From the NCBI RefSeq assembly GCF_040117685.2, contig NZ_JBEDYP020000013.1, positions 62,001-126,000 on the forward strand: a DNA stretch of 64,000 bases, given 5' to 3'. A program made the position numbers and the translations under genes. The stretch's first letter is position 1. Each line of letters opens with the position of its first letter. The notes beneath the pieces are model-generated. The model did not search any database, had not been told where the DNA came from, and was given only the letters and a program-made list of their open reading frames with translations. This stretch comes from Gracilimonas sp040117685. GTDB lineage: Bacteria; Bacteroidota; Rhodothermia; Balneolales; Balneolaceae. This document shows positions 35,448 through 44,759 of the stretch, one piece after another.

Positions 35448-36381
35448 TACGCACATAACGGTTTTAGGCGCCGGTGTTTCAGGTTTAACAACGGGCATTA
35501 TATTGGCCGAGCATGGATATACGGTGACCATCCTGACAAAAGAACTGCCTGAACAGACAACCTCCGCTGTAGCCGCTGCCATTTGGTTTCCTTATGAAGC
35601 TTACCCGGCTAACAAGGTTAATGAGTGGAGCAGAACTTCATTTCTAACGTACAGAGAACTTGCCAAGAGTGAGGCTTCCGGAGTCTCTTTCATTCCTTTT
35701 ACGGCCTATCTGGACACCGAACAGAAACCGTGGTGGCTCTACGCTTTGCCGGGTGAATTCATATTGGACAAAAATGTTCAACACCCGGTTCATCCTAATT
35801 ATCGGGGCTATACGCTGAATGTTCCGTTGATCGAAACCCCTATATATCTGACTTACTTGTTGAACCGTTTTAAGAAGTCGGGTGGTAAAATTATTCAGCG
35901 TGAAATTTCTTCGATAACTGAACTTGAAGCATATTTCCCGGTGGTGAATTGCACTGGTTTGGGCGCAAAGCATTTGTTCAATGACGAGCAACTATATCCC
36001 ATTCAGGGACAGGTTGTACGTGTGGCACCGGATCAGGAAATACAAGGAATGGCTACCGAATATGAGTTGGGAGATCAGGAAATGGCCTATATCATCCCGC
36101 GAAGAGACGGAATCATATTGGGAGGCTCAGCCAAAAAGCATGAATGGTCTACGGAAGCTGATCCTGCTCTGACACAGCGAATTCTTACCTATTGCTCAGA
36201 ATTTGAACCCACTGTTTTGGAACTTCCGGTTTTGGATGTGAAAGTTGGCTTAAGGCCGGGCAGACCACAAATCAGGCTGGAGAAAGATCCCCATTTGCCT
36301 GTTGTTCACAACTACGGTCATGGAGGCGCCGGTTTTACCGTATCGTGGGGATGTGCCGAAGAGGTGATACAGCTTCTCTGA
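35437..36381 (+). CDS. D-amino-acid oxidase (eukaryotic-type DAAO family)
   Basis: FAD enzyme that deaminates D-amino acids to oxo acids with production of hydrogen peroxide. The 314 residues show the FAD motif VLGAGVSGL (9-17), NCTGLGA (171-177), and a C-terminal block GLRPGRPQIRLE (271-282) followed by VVHNYGHGGAGF (289-300), which match mammalian and yeast DAAO nearly word for word; Arg273 corresponds to the substrate-carboxylate arginine. The start is a TTG at 35437, inside the xseA 3' end, because no ATG lies before the FAD motif. No peroxisomal signal is present, as expected in bacteria. Confidence 0.9.
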   Translation: MKNNTHITVLGAGVSGLTTGIILAEHGYTVTILTKELPEQTTSAVAAAIWFPYEAYPANKVNEWSRTSFLTYRELAKSEASGVSFIPFTAYLDTEQKPWWLYALPGEFILDKNVQHPVHPNYRGYTLNVPLIETPIYLTYLLNRFKKSGGKIIQREISSITELEAYFPVVNCTGLGAKHLFNDEQLYPIQGQVVRVAPDQEIQGMATEYELGDQEMAYIIPRRDGIILGGSAKKHEWSTEADPALTQRILTYCSEFEPTVLELPVLDVKVGLRPGRPQIRLEKDPHLPVVHNYGHGGAGFTVSWGCAEEVIQLL

Positions 36382-36532
36382 TCTCTTCATCAATTCTTTA
36401 CCTTGATGTGTTATTATATAGCCATAATATAAGGTTGGTATAAGAAGAGCTCTTGGTTATTTAAGGAAAATGAGCTTTTGACGATAACGGCCTCACAAAC
36501 CAAGAATCCGTAACATTAAATTTACCAAGAGA

Positions 36533-37600
36533 ATGATCTCCAGAATAGGTTTAACAATTGCAGTGTTTGCTGCATTTTTTTTGAACGCCAACGCACAGGG
36601 TAACAGCAATTTTGATTTATCAGGAAACGCCCGGTTTGCCTATGTAAGCTCTTCCGGAGAAGCTCTTGAGCATTTTGAAGGTACTTCTTTCCTGAGAGTC
36701 CGGGTTGGGGCTTTTTATACCATCAACGAAAATCATGGGTTTAAGGCTCGCTTAGCAACCACACAGTCTTCTGAATTCCCGGAAGTCAGTTTTACCATAC
36801 AGGCCGATGGTGGCGGACTGAATCGTGGAAGTATCTCTTTCGATGAGTTTTACTACCGCTTCAAAAACGAACAAACCGAAGTAAAAGCCGGCCGTTTTCA
36901 ATATTACCCAAAGGTTTTGTCGAATGCAGGCCGAAGCCATTTTCGATTTATGAGCAATAACATAAACATTCACTGGGTGGATGGAATTTATGTGAAAAGA
37001 AACCTGAATGAAGACTGGTACGGAGAAATCGCAGGAGAATATCAGCCGCGCAATCATACCTCTTACTCCTACCGGGGCGCGCTTAATTTTGGTAACAGCG
37101 AGCATAACCTGGCCTCTTATTTAGCGCTTGAAAACCGAACCCGCGATGACAATAACTTCATACAAAAAGGATTTGGGTTATTTGTTGCACCTGATGCTTA
37201 TTTCAAATCCGGTGGCTACAGCACCTACCTGGCTGTAATGAGCCGCATGGTTTACGACCTGCCTAAGCCTGATGCTTTAAACGGAGGTAGTTTCCGTATT
37301 GCCGCTGAAATCGGGCAAAACCTGAACACTACTTTTGAAGATGGAACCAGTGCCGTTCTTTCTTTCGGCGTGCATAACTTTGCAGACAAGCATCAACTGA
37401 TGGTTGAGTTTGCCAAAACGGATTCAGACTGGCTGACCCCGAATGTATATGGCCCAAATTCTGATGAAGTTGAATTCAGATACCGATACTTCATTACTGA
37501 TGATCTGAATATCGACTTCCGGTATCGTATCCGTGATTCCCGTAGTGACTTTGTAGACACCAACTACAATTTCTTTGCCCGGGCTACCTATTCCTTCTAA
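36533..37600 (+). CDS. Outer-membrane beta-barrel protein, porin-like
   Basis: 355 residues with a signal peptide (1-21, ending NANAQ) and alternating polar/hydrophobic strands through to a C-terminal phenylalanine (ARATYSF), the usual barrel signature. FRVRVGAFYTINE-like and WYGEIAGEYQPRNH strands resemble the alginate-export/DUF1302-like porin group, but I cannot assign a substrate. It is a single gene facing pheA tail to tail, only four bases apart, so mRNA ends overlap. Confidence 0.7.
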   Translation: MISRIGLTIAVFAAFFLNANAQGNSNFDLSGNARFAYVSSSGEALEHFEGTSFLRVRVGAFYTINENHGFKARLATTQSSEFPEVSFTIQADGGGLNRGSISFDEFYYRFKNEQTEVKAGRFQYYPKVLSNAGRSHFRFMSNNINIHWVDGIYVKRNLNEDWYGEIAGEYQPRNHTSYSYRGALNFGNSEHNLASYLALENRTRDDNNFIQKGFGLFVAPDAYFKSGGYSTYLAVMSRMVYDLPKPDALNGGSFRIAAEIGQNLNTTFEDGTSAVLSFGVHNFADKHQLMVEFAKTDSDWLTPNVYGPNSDEVEFRYRYFITDDLNIDFRYRIRDSRSDFVDTNYNFFARATYSF

Positions 37601-37604
37601 GGAA

Positions 37605-38744
37605 CTAAGCTTCCTGTTTTGGGTAACAGCCGAGGATCTTTAACTCCTCGGCTTTTTTATTGAGCTCATCTAAACCGGCAGAAACTTCAGGGTCGTCTAT
37701 ATTGGCAAGAATATCCAGGTAAAAAGAATACTTCCAGGGTTCATTCAGTCTTGGCCGCGATTCCAGCTTGGCCATGTTGATTTTATGCTTGTGCAAAATG
37801 TTCAGGCATTCAATCAAGGAGCCTTCATCGTTTGAAGTTACCATCATCAGAGATGTTTTTGCCGGTATTTGTACATCAACCTGAACAGGTTCTCTTGCAG
37901 CCACCACAAACCGGGTGTAGTTCTCTTTTTGATTGGCGATGTCATGTTCAATTACGTGCAATCCGTATAAGTCAGCAGCATGGGCTCCGGCTATGGCTGC
38001 CTGGGATAAGTCTCCGTCTTCCAGCACTTTCTTGGCTGACATGGCCGTATCCAAATACGACTCCACCTTACACCGAGGAAGTGTAGACAAAAACTGTGAG
38101 CACTGGGCTATAGCTTGCGGGTGCGACATAATCCGCCTTATTTTACCTAATTCCACCTGTTCAACGGCCATCAAACAGTGAACCACCTTCAGGATTTCCT
38201 CGCCCACAATATGTAGGTTTTCATTTCCCAAGATATCATAGGTATCATTAATGGATCCCGCCGTAGTATTTTCGATGGGCAACAAGGCGTAATCTACTTT
38301 TTCATCTAACACAGCCTGTGCTGCCTGCTGAAAGGTATCATACCCGATGGCATCAACTGTTGAATACCGTTCGCTGAAGTGTCGAATAGCGGCCTGGTGA
38401 CTGTAAGCCCCATCCGTACCTTGATAGGAAACCCGGATTGTTTGTCCTTCGGATTTCTCATTTTGATGATCAACCAAAGAGTGCGTTTGAAATCGTACTG
38501 AGTTGGTGATGATTTCCCGAAACAGATGTTCCGCATAATACCGATCCAGTCCTACTTCATGTGCTAAATCCCGGATTCGGTTCAACAGCTGCTCCTCCCT
38601 TTCCAGGTCCCGGATGCCTTGTTCATTTTTGAGTTTTAAATCCGAAACTTCTTTTACCAGTCCCTGCCGCTGGGCCAGTGCTTTAAGAATAGTCCGGTCT
38701 ACATCATCCAGCTGCTTGCGGATAGAGTCTAATTCATTTGACAT
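37605..38744 (-). CDS. pheA: Bifunctional chorismate mutase / prephenate dehydratase
   Basis: Makes phenylpyruvate from chorismate. The 379 residues hold a type II chorismate mutase domain (about 1-90; IRKQLDDVDRTILKALAQR), a prephenate dehydratase domain (about 100-280; YQGTDGAYSHQAA and NYTRFVV with the catalytic Thr) and a C-terminal ACT domain (about 290-370; SLIECLNILHKHKINMAKLESRP) for phenylalanine feedback. Domain order is that of the standard P-protein. The gene stands alone with an ATG at 38744. Confidence 0.95.
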   Translation of the reverse strand: MSNELDSIRKQLDDVDRTILKALAQRQGLVKEVSDLKLKNEQGIRDLEREEQLLNRIRDLAHEVGLDRYYAEHLFREIITNSVRFQTHSLVDHQNEKSEGQTIRVSYQGTDGAYSHQAAIRHFSERYSTVDAIGYDTFQQAAQAVLDEKVDYALLPIENTTAGSINDTYDILGNENLHIVGEEILKVVHCLMAVEQVELGKIRRIMSHPQAIAQCSQFLSTLPRCKVESYLDTAMSAKKVLEDGDLSQAAIAGAHAADLYGLHVIEHDIANQKENYTRFVVAAREPVQVDVQIPAKTSLMMVTSNDEGSLIECLNILHKHKINMAKLESRPRLNEPWKYSFYLDILANIDDPEVSAGLDELNKKAEELKILGCYPKQEA

Positions 38745-38955
38745 ATCTTTCTTCTATCTGTGAGTGAAACTGAAAAGTAGTAAATGTGATGAGGAATTGA
38801 AGAGGGAATTTTGGACGATAGGTTAATTCTACCGTCCCCATCTTTCGGCTTTTGAACCTTGATTAGAATGATTTTTGGATCATCTTGATTGGTTATTTGG
38901 CTGAAAACTCAAAATTAACTATTGTGGCTGATCACCAGAATTAAAGTCCGCGATT

Positions 38956-39429
38956 ATGACTAAGCTATTCCTTATTACTCTATTCTCTTTGCTTTATATC
39001 GTTCCTCCCCAAAACCCTACCGCCGAAATTGATGCTTTCTGGGATGAAATGAGCCGGACCGTAGCAGAGGGTGAGTTTGAAGAATATGCAGCTTTATATC
39101 ATGATGATGCCGTTTTAGTAAATGGCATTTCCGGTGAAAGCTACCCGATTTCGAGCGCCTTAGATGGCTGGAAGCAGGGATTTGTAGATACCAAAGCCGG
39201 AAAAATGAAAGCCGGTGTAAAGTTTCGCTTCAGCAAAAGAATGCACAACGAAACAACCGCTCACGACACCGGCATTTTTAACTACTATTCGCAAATGGAG
39301 GGGCAAGAACCCCAGCCTATTTATGTTCACTTTCAGGGACTATTGGTAAAAAAAGACGGCGAGTGGAAGCTGGTGATGGAGTATCAGGAGTCTATGGCAT
39401 CGAAAGAAGAATGGGATAAACTCAAGTAG
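38956..39429 (+). CDS. Exported SnoaL/DUF4440-like protein of the NTF2 fold
   Basis: The 157-residue product has a short hydrophobic N-terminus (about 2-17, possibly a signal peptide) and then a DUF4440-like domain: FWDEMSRTVAEGEFEEYAALYHDDAVLVNG is the typical first helix and strand of this NTF2-like fold, and the last strands contain WKLVMEYQES. Members of this fold are small enzymes or binding proteins with very varied substrates, so no reaction can be named. Its neighbours are unrelated. Confidence 0.7.
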   Translation: MTKLFLITLFSLLYIVPPQNPTAEIDAFWDEMSRTVAEGEFEEYAALYHDDAVLVNGISGESYPISSALDGWKQGFVDTKAGKMKAGVKFRFSKRMHNETTAHDTGIFNYYSQMEGQEPQPIYVHFQGLLVKKDGEWKLVMEYQESMASKEEWDKLK

Positions 39430-39484
39430 TATCATTGGTCCGATTCAATAAAACTTTTCCTCTTATTCATCGTAGTTTGCAGCC

Positions 39485-40195
39485 ATGATCTTTGCTATTA
39501 CCGTGCTCGCCATCTCCTGGCTGATTGTCTATTTATCGGAGAAAAAGAACCTTTTGACCATTTGGTTTACGCCACTAAGTCAAAGGACTAAAGAGTTCGT
39601 TAGTGGATTTCTCATTCTTGCAATTTTTAGTACTGTCACTCAATTACTCTTCGGATATTTAAGTGGTGTAAGCTGGCAAATCAATGCAAACATCACTGGC
39701 GAACTGGTTTTCAATTCCGCCTTATATGATTTGAGATCTGTTTTATTTGAAGAATTGACCTTCAGAGGTATCATTCTCTACCTGCTTCTCAGATATACCG
39801 GGAAAAGACAAATTTCTCTTTTGCTAACCGCTGCCTCATTTGGTGTTTATCATTGGTTTACGTTTGGGGTTATGGGAAACATCATCGCAATGGTATTGGT
39901 ATTCGTTATAACCGGATACATGGGCTATGTATTCGCCGTTTCCTATGAAAAAACAAAGTCCATCGTTCTTCCCATAGCTCTTCACCTTGGGTGGAATCTC
40001 ATCAATAATACTGTGTTCTCAAACGGCCCGCTCGGCATTCAGGTTTTTGCAGCTATTCCCGGACCAGCTCCGTTAGAACCTGGGGCTATTTCAGGGTTAA
40101 TCAGTTTGGGCTGGTACCTGTTGATCCCTTCAGTCGTTCTGTTCATTCTTCATAAATTCTATACTCCTCAAACCAAAGATTTTAAACTGCTGTAA
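39485..40195 (+). CDS. CPBP-family intramembrane metalloprotease (CAAX-like)
   Basis: 236 residues with about six to seven membrane helices. The family motifs are present: FEELTFRG with Glu89/Glu90 and Arg94, FGVYHWFTFG with the second metal-binding His, and HLGWNLINN with the third. The fold is that of Rce1/CPBP proteases, implicated in bacteriocin self-immunity or protein maturation in some bacteria; the substrate here is unknown. It is preceded by an NTF2-like gene with a 55-bp gap. Confidence 0.88.
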   Translation: MIFAITVLAISWLIVYLSEKKNLLTIWFTPLSQRTKEFVSGFLILAIFSTVTQLLFGYLSGVSWQINANITGELVFNSALYDLRSVLFEELTFRGIILYLLLRYTGKRQISLLLTAASFGVYHWFTFGVMGNIIAMVLVFVITGYMGYVFAVSYEKTKSIVLPIALHLGWNLINNTVFSNGPLGIQVFAAIPGPAPLEPGAISGLISLGWYLLIPSVVLFILHKFYTPQTKDFKLL

Positions 40196-40339
40196 TCTTA
40201 CAGGTATATCTACCCGGGAAAACCTTTCTAACTCAACTGCCCGGAGCAACTATACACTGTTTTGCTATTCAATTACAAAATTTGCATATCATATAAATTT
40301 TAATAGATTTAGATATATGTTTAATTAAATGCATCTATC

Positions 40340-41350
40340 ATGAATATTTTTCGGTGTGCTTTTCTATCTCTTCTTTTAATTGTAGCATTTAATTCCAAGG
40401 GGCTTGCTCAGGCTGAGGTCGATTCCGCATATATTGAATATGTAAATAGCTCCTGGGATGAAGTTCAGGGAACAGAAAAAGATGATTCCATCCAAACTAA
40501 ATATGCTTCTGAATTCTATGATTACTATCTGAACAACGGAGAGACCGTTGCTGGGGAGAAAGCCATACAAAGTGCTTTACTCATGTGGGGAAATACCGGA
40601 AATGCAACTATGATGGATAATGCCATCACCAAGTTTGACCCTGACTCTGATATCTGGTCTTGGGTTCCTAACTCTCTCGGTAGTGCTTATGCAAGAGATT
40701 CCAACAGAACCCACCAGGAAGCTATTACTAAACTCGAGTCTTTAAAGGATAAAATCACGAATCCTGATGGGAAGTCTGCTATTCTTGCGTCTCTTGTAAG
40801 AGTTTACAAGCGAAACCCGGATACTCACCACAAGGCACTTAACTATGCTCAACAGCTTGTAAATATAAACGAAAGTGATTGGTATGTAGATTTAGGTTTG
40901 GGTGCTATCTATGAGTTGGAGTCGCTCAGTATCGGACAGGCTGCGCCGGAATTCACAGCTACTACTTATCACGGGGTAGAATTCAACCTCGCCGATCATA
41001 AAGGTAAATATATCATACTTGACTTCTGGGCTACCTGGTGCGGTCCATGCATGCCGGAGATTCCGGTCATTAAGTCGTTAAGAGAAAGCTATTCAGAAGA
41101 TGATTTAGCTATTGTAAGCATCGCTTTGGAGGAAAAATCCGAGAAGTACGAGAATTTTCTTTCTGAAAAAGAAATGACCTGGCCTCAAATCCTTCAGGAA
41201 AAAAAGTGGGAAGACGAGATTCCTACCCTTTATAATGTTGGCGGCATTCCTCAAAAATACATTATTGGTCCTGAAGGAAATATTGTGGCCAAGCATCTTC
41301 GTGGAGAAAAACTCACTTTTAAAATGGACTCATTGATAAACCGGAAATAA
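40340..41350 (+). CDS. Exported TlpA/ResA-like thioredoxin-family protein
   Basis: 336 residues: a signal peptide (1-24), an N-terminal domain of unknown type with tetratricopeptide-like helices (about 30-190), and a C-terminal thioredoxin domain with DFWATWCGPC (Cys234 and Cys237), IPVIKSL, a conserved cis-proline in GGIPQKYIIG, and GxVxxxxxG-type end. Such proteins reduce disulfides in cytochrome c maturation or protect exported proteins. The gene stands alone and is convergent with the AI-2E transporter gene. Confidence 0.87.
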   Translation: MNIFRCAFLSLLLIVAFNSKGLAQAEVDSAYIEYVNSSWDEVQGTEKDDSIQTKYASEFYDYYLNNGETVAGEKAIQSALLMWGNTGNATMMDNAITKFDPDSDIWSWVPNSLGSAYARDSNRTHQEAITKLESLKDKITNPDGKSAILASLVRVYKRNPDTHHKALNYAQQLVNINESDWYVDLGLGAIYELESLSIGQAAPEFTATTYHGVEFNLADHKGKYIILDFWATWCGPCMPEIPVIKSLRESYSEDDLAIVSIALEEKSEKYENFLSEKEMTWPQILQEKKWEDEIPTLYNVGGIPQKYIIGPEGNIVAKHLRGEKLTFKMDSLINRK

Positions 41351-41356
41351 ATAATA

Positions 41357-42457
41357 TCAACCTTCTTTTTCTTCCTTATCCAGCCACCCAAACCGTCGTT
41401 GCAGCGATTCGATGGTGATGGCATGTCGTTCGGTGCCGCGTGTTCCCAGCAGAAACCCAATGGGCTTTAGGTCTTCCACATTTTCGCAGACGATCTTAAA
41501 CAAACCCAGGTACGGGATGATAATCAGCATGCCCGGCAGCCCCCAGATCATACTGGCTGCGATCAATGAAAAAATAATGACCAGCGGGTTTATCTGAACG
41601 TATGACCCGGTGATATTCGGAGTGAGAATGTTGTTCTCTAAAAACTGTACGATCAAAAACTGGATAAGAATGGGGATAGCCAAACCCGGCGTTCCGGTTC
41701 CTAAAGTAAAAAGTAACACAACTCCATAACCAAGCACAGTGCCTAAATATGGGATCAGGTTAAACAAGGCTGCTATAATCCCAAAAAGCAAGGCGTATTC
41801 AAGTCCAATCAGGTAAAAGCCAAGTGAATTCAATCCCATCAGAATAAAACATACAATCACCAGTCCTTTCAAATATTTAGGCACTACTTCAGAAGCCTGA
41901 TCAATAATATTCTGGGCAGCTTCCTCCTGGTCGGTGTAGATCAACATAGAGATAAAGTCCCGGAATTTATCCCGGTAAAACAGCAGCAGAAAGGTATAAA
42001 CGGGAATCAGTCCCAAGCTCAAAAGCGTGTTTGTAGTAGCCGCAAATAGCTGGCTGAGATATTGTCCGGTCTTGTCAAGAGAATCAATCAGTGAATCAAT
42101 CCCTGAGATATAAATGCCGGTATAAGCTCCGATTGCATTGAATATACTTTGGATATTGGTCTCGAACTGCTCTTTCAATTTGGGGAAATCTTCCGTGAAG
42201 TTTGTGGAAAGTGTTCCGATTGCCGCCACAATCCCAGTTACAATAGCTATAAAGCCCAATACCACGATAAAGTTAGTAGCAATACGGGGGATTTTGTGTT
42301 TCTCAAGCCAGTCGGCATATGGAAAAAGCAGGTAGGCCAGCATAATACTCAGAAACAAAGGCACCAAAAGCGGACGGGCTAATATCAATGCGGCTACCAC
42401 CAGAAAGGCGAAAGCCAGGCGTATGGTGTTTCGAAGTAAAAGGGGATATTCGTTCAT
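41357..42457 (-). CDS. AI-2E family transporter (PerM-like permease)
   Basis: About 366 residues with seven to eight membrane helices. The family pattern is clear: an N-terminal helix pair with LARPLLVPLFLSIMLAYLLFPYADWLEKHKIPR, a long middle region with a re-entrant loop, LGLIPVYTFLLLFYRDKF, and a C-terminal FNLIPYLGTVLG followed by NPLVIIFSLIAAS. The start is taken at the ATG (42457); an in-frame TTG at 42487 would add ten residues. Family members export the quorum signal AI-2, act as Na+/H+ antiporters, or have unknown substrates. Confidence 0.88.
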   Translation of the reverse strand: MNEYPLLLRNTIRLAFAFLVVAALILARPLLVPLFLSIMLAYLLFPYADWLEKHKIPRIATNFIVVLGFIAIVTGIVAAIGTLSTNFTEDFPKLKEQFETNIQSIFNAIGAYTGIYISGIDSLIDSLDKTGQYLSQLFAATTNTLLSLGLIPVYTFLLLFYRDKFRDFISMLIYTDQEEAAQNIIDQASEVVPKYLKGLVIVCFILMGLNSLGFYLIGLEYALLFGIIAALFNLIPYLGTVLGYGVVLLFTLGTGTPGLAIPILIQFLIVQFLENNILTPNITGSYVQINPLVIIFSLIAASMIWGLPGMLIIIPYLGLFKIVCENVEDLKPIGFLLGTRGTERHAITIESLQRRFGWLDKEEKEG

Positions 42458-42608
42458 AGGGTTTGGTTTTTCTACCAGAGGATACAACTCGAATATGAAT
42501 TTATCATCATGAATATAAGCTTAAGTCTATATTATTTTTTCTAACGTGTTGGGACATTGTTCCCACTTTTTATTACACTGCTATACACCCTAACTAATTG
42601 TGCGCCTT

Positions 42609-43199
42609 ATGAAAAGAATAATTACGCTTTGTTTCACCATACTGCTTTCGGTAAACGTGATGGCTCAGCTTAGTACCGCCGATCGTGATTTTGCCGTGGA
42701 ATACCTGAATGCCACCCATCAAAATATTGTGGATTTGGTGGAACCTCTATCTGATGAAGCCTGGAATTATACCCCTGAAGACGGTGGATGGTCGGTCGCC
42801 AACTGCCTGGAACATATCCTGAGTACGGAATCTTCCTTCTTCCAAATGGCTCAGGGCTATATGAGTCAGTCTGAAGCTGATCCGGACTTTGATAGTTCGG
42901 TGTCCGACGGTGTACTTATAGGAATGATGACCAATCGTGGAAACCGTGTTCAAACAGCCGAGCAGTTCGAGCCCTCCGGTAAGTGGAGCACCAAGCAGGA
43001 AATGCTGGACGAGATGGAAGCCTCCCGGTCCAGACTTATAAGCTTTCTTTCTGATTCAAAGCAGAACCTCAGAGAGCACAAAGCAAATACCCCTTTCGGC
43101 GAAATTGACACCTACCAGGTTTTCCTGCTTGTGGGAGCCCACAGCCAGCGACATACTTTCCAGATGCAGGAAGTGCTGGGTGAGATGGAAGGAATGTAA
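42609..43199 (+). CDS. Exported DinB-superfamily protein
   Basis: About 196 residues from the ATG at 42609 (a GTG nine bases earlier is possible). A signal peptide (about 1-19, ending VMAQ) precedes a DinB four-helix bundle: AVEYLNATHQNIVDLVEPLSDEAWNYTPEDGGWSVANCLEHIL. The typical three-His metal site is visible as one His in CLEHIL and the pair in AHSQRHTFQ. DinB-like proteins include metal-dependent thiol transferases; the exported members have no assigned function. It converges on pgk with a shared terminator region. Confidence 0.78.
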   Translation: MKRIITLCFTILLSVNVMAQLSTADRDFAVEYLNATHQNIVDLVEPLSDEAWNYTPEDGGWSVANCLEHILSTESSFFQMAQGYMSQSEADPDFDSSVSDGVLIGMMTNRGNRVQTAEQFEPSGKWSTKQEMLDEMEASRSRLISFLSDSKQNLREHKANTPFGEIDTYQVFLLVGAHSQRHTFQMQEVLGEMEGM

Positions 43200-43224
43200 A
43201 TGGCAACGTATAAATATATAAACT

Positions 43225-43260
43225 AAAGTCTCTTATGTTAAGTAAGAGGCTTTACATTTT
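43225..43260 (+). terminator. Intrinsic terminator after DinB-like gene
   Basis: An 11-bp stem AAAGTCTCTTA/TAAGAGGCTTT (43225-43235, 43243-43253, one G-U pair) is followed by ACATTTTT. On the other strand it could also serve convergent pgk. Confidence 0.75.
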
Positions 43261-44453
43261 TACTTATCCGTCAACCATGCAACCCCAGGAAGTTCTTTTC
43301 CTTCCAGGTACTCAAGGCTGGCTCCACCGCCAGTGGAAACATGAGAAACCTCATCACTAAGGCCAGCTTTCTTGATGGCAGCAGCGGAATCTCCCCCGCC
43401 AATAATGGTGGTTGCTCCGAATTTCGTGGCTTCCGCAAGGGCTTCAGCCACCGAAAAGGTTCCGTCTGCGAAGTTCTCCATTTCAAACACGCCCATCGGT
43501 CCATTCCAGAGCACGGTTTTGGCCGACTTAATCTGGTTTCCGAATGCAATGGAAGATTGCGGGCCTATGTCTAGTCCCATCCAGCCGTCCTCAATGCCTT
43601 CTTCATCTACCACTTTGTGTTCGGCATCGTTGTTAAACTCTTTGGCAACTACAGAATCCAGGGGCAGCATAAACCGGATACCTTTTTCTTCGGCCTCTTC
43701 AAGCAGTTCTTTGGCCAGGTCCACTTTATCATCTTCAACCAAAGAATTACCAATCGGCCAGCCTTTAGCTTTATAAAAAGTATAAGTCATACCCCCACCA
43801 ATGATGATGGAATCCACTTTGGAAATCAGGTTCTTAATTACCCCGATTTTATCGGACACTTTGGCTCCACCCAAAATTGCCACAAACGGACGATCCGGAT
43901 CGTTGATGCTTTCTTCGAGATACTTGATCTCCTTTTCCAGCAAAAACCCGGATACAGCCGGCTGCAGATAACGAGTAACACCGGCAACGGAGGCGTGGGC
44001 ACGGTGACTGCTTCCAAAGGCGTCGTTCACAAATACATCAGCATGAGAAGCCAGGGCCTTACTGAATTCCTCATCATTTTTGGTTTCCCCTTTGTGAAAG
44101 CGGACATTCTCCAATACAACCACTTCTCCGTGTTTGGCATTGTATATCGCCTCTTCGGCTTTATCCCCGATACAGTCTTCCGCGAAGTGAACTTTGGTGT
44201 TCAGTAAATCAGCTAAGTGGTCTGCTGCCGGTTTCAGGGAAAATTCAGGCTCCCGCATCCCCGATGGACGTCCAAGGTGGCTGGTTAAAATCAGCAATCC
44301 TCCATTTTGCACAACATGCTTTATGGATGGCAGTGCCTGCACAATCCGATTGTCGTCGGTGATTTCCCCGTTTTCAATCGGCACGTTAAAATCTACGCGC
44401 ATCAGCACCTTCTTCCCTTTTACGTCTATATCGTTGAGTGTGAGTTTTGCCAT
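43260..44453 (-). CDS. pgk: Phosphoglycerate kinase
   Basis: Glycolytic enzyme making ATP from 1,3-bisphosphoglycerate. The 397-residue protein begins with KVLMRVDFNVPIENG, the PGK signature, and has the substrate loop SHLGRPSGMRE, the AFGSSHRAHAS segment, ILGGAKVSDKI, NGPMGVFE and the nucleotide-binding GGGDSAAA near the C-terminus. All expected motifs are intact and the length is normal. A long unlabelled open frame on the opposite strand is a shadow of this gene. Confidence 0.97.
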   Translation of the reverse strand: MAKLTLNDIDVKGKKVLMRVDFNVPIENGEITDDNRIVQALPSIKHVVQNGGLLILTSHLGRPSGMREPEFSLKPAADHLADLLNTKVHFAEDCIGDKAEEAIYNAKHGEVVVLENVRFHKGETKNDEEFSKALASHADVFVNDAFGSSHRAHASVAGVTRYLQPAVSGFLLEKEIKYLEESINDPDRPFVAILGGAKVSDKIGVIKNLISKVDSIIIGGGMTYTFYKAKGWPIGNSLVEDDKVDLAKELLEEAEEKGIRFMLPLDSVVAKEFNNDAEHKVVDEEGIEDGWMGLDIGPQSSIAFGNQIKSAKTVLWNGPMGVFEMENFADGTFSVAEALAEATKFGATTIIGGGDSAAAIKKAGLSDEVSHVSTGGGASLEYLEGKELPGVAWLTDK

Positions 44454-44528
44454 GGGTTGAGTAAATGAATTGATTGATAATTCGGTGATGAAGGTACCAA
44501 GATCTCTCCACGAAATGAAGCGGTAATC

Positions 44529-44697
44529 ACCGCCCTGATAAAAGTTTGGGAACTTTTATCTGTCCCTCCCCGGAGGGACACAGGTGTCTGGGCAATTTAT
44601 ATTAGTTGAACAACACATTATGCCTCCCACCCAACGAACATCCCTCTCCCGGAGAGGGAACATTTGAGCCCGCTCAAATCAGGGCGAGGCAGGTACG
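44529..44697 (+). repeat. Left multi-hairpin repeat of the DUF559 element
   Basis: Outer arms CGCCCTGAT (44531-44539) and ATCAGGGCG (44678-44686) enclose: stem 1, 10 bp, GATAAAAGTT/AACTTTTATC (44537-44546, 44551-44560); stem 2, 9 bp, TGTCCCTCC/GGAGGGACA (44561-44569, 44572-44580); a short GTTG/CAAC stem (44605-44614); stem 3, 9 bp, TCCCTCTCC/GGAGAGGGA (44641-44649, 44651-44659); stem 4, 8 bp, ATTTGAGC/GCTCAAAT (44662-44669, 44672-44679). The outer arms and stem 1/4 overlap by two to three bases, so the forms may compete. Confidence 0.85.
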
Positions 44698-44759
44698 ACC
44701 CTACCCCGTAGCATAAAACCCCAAAGAACATTACTTTCCCAAAAAAGAGGGGTACAAAT

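Noticed and set aside
43617..44207. Long open frame antisense to pgk
   Set aside because: It lies wholly within pgk on the other strand, has no domain pattern and no start context; a codon-bias shadow.
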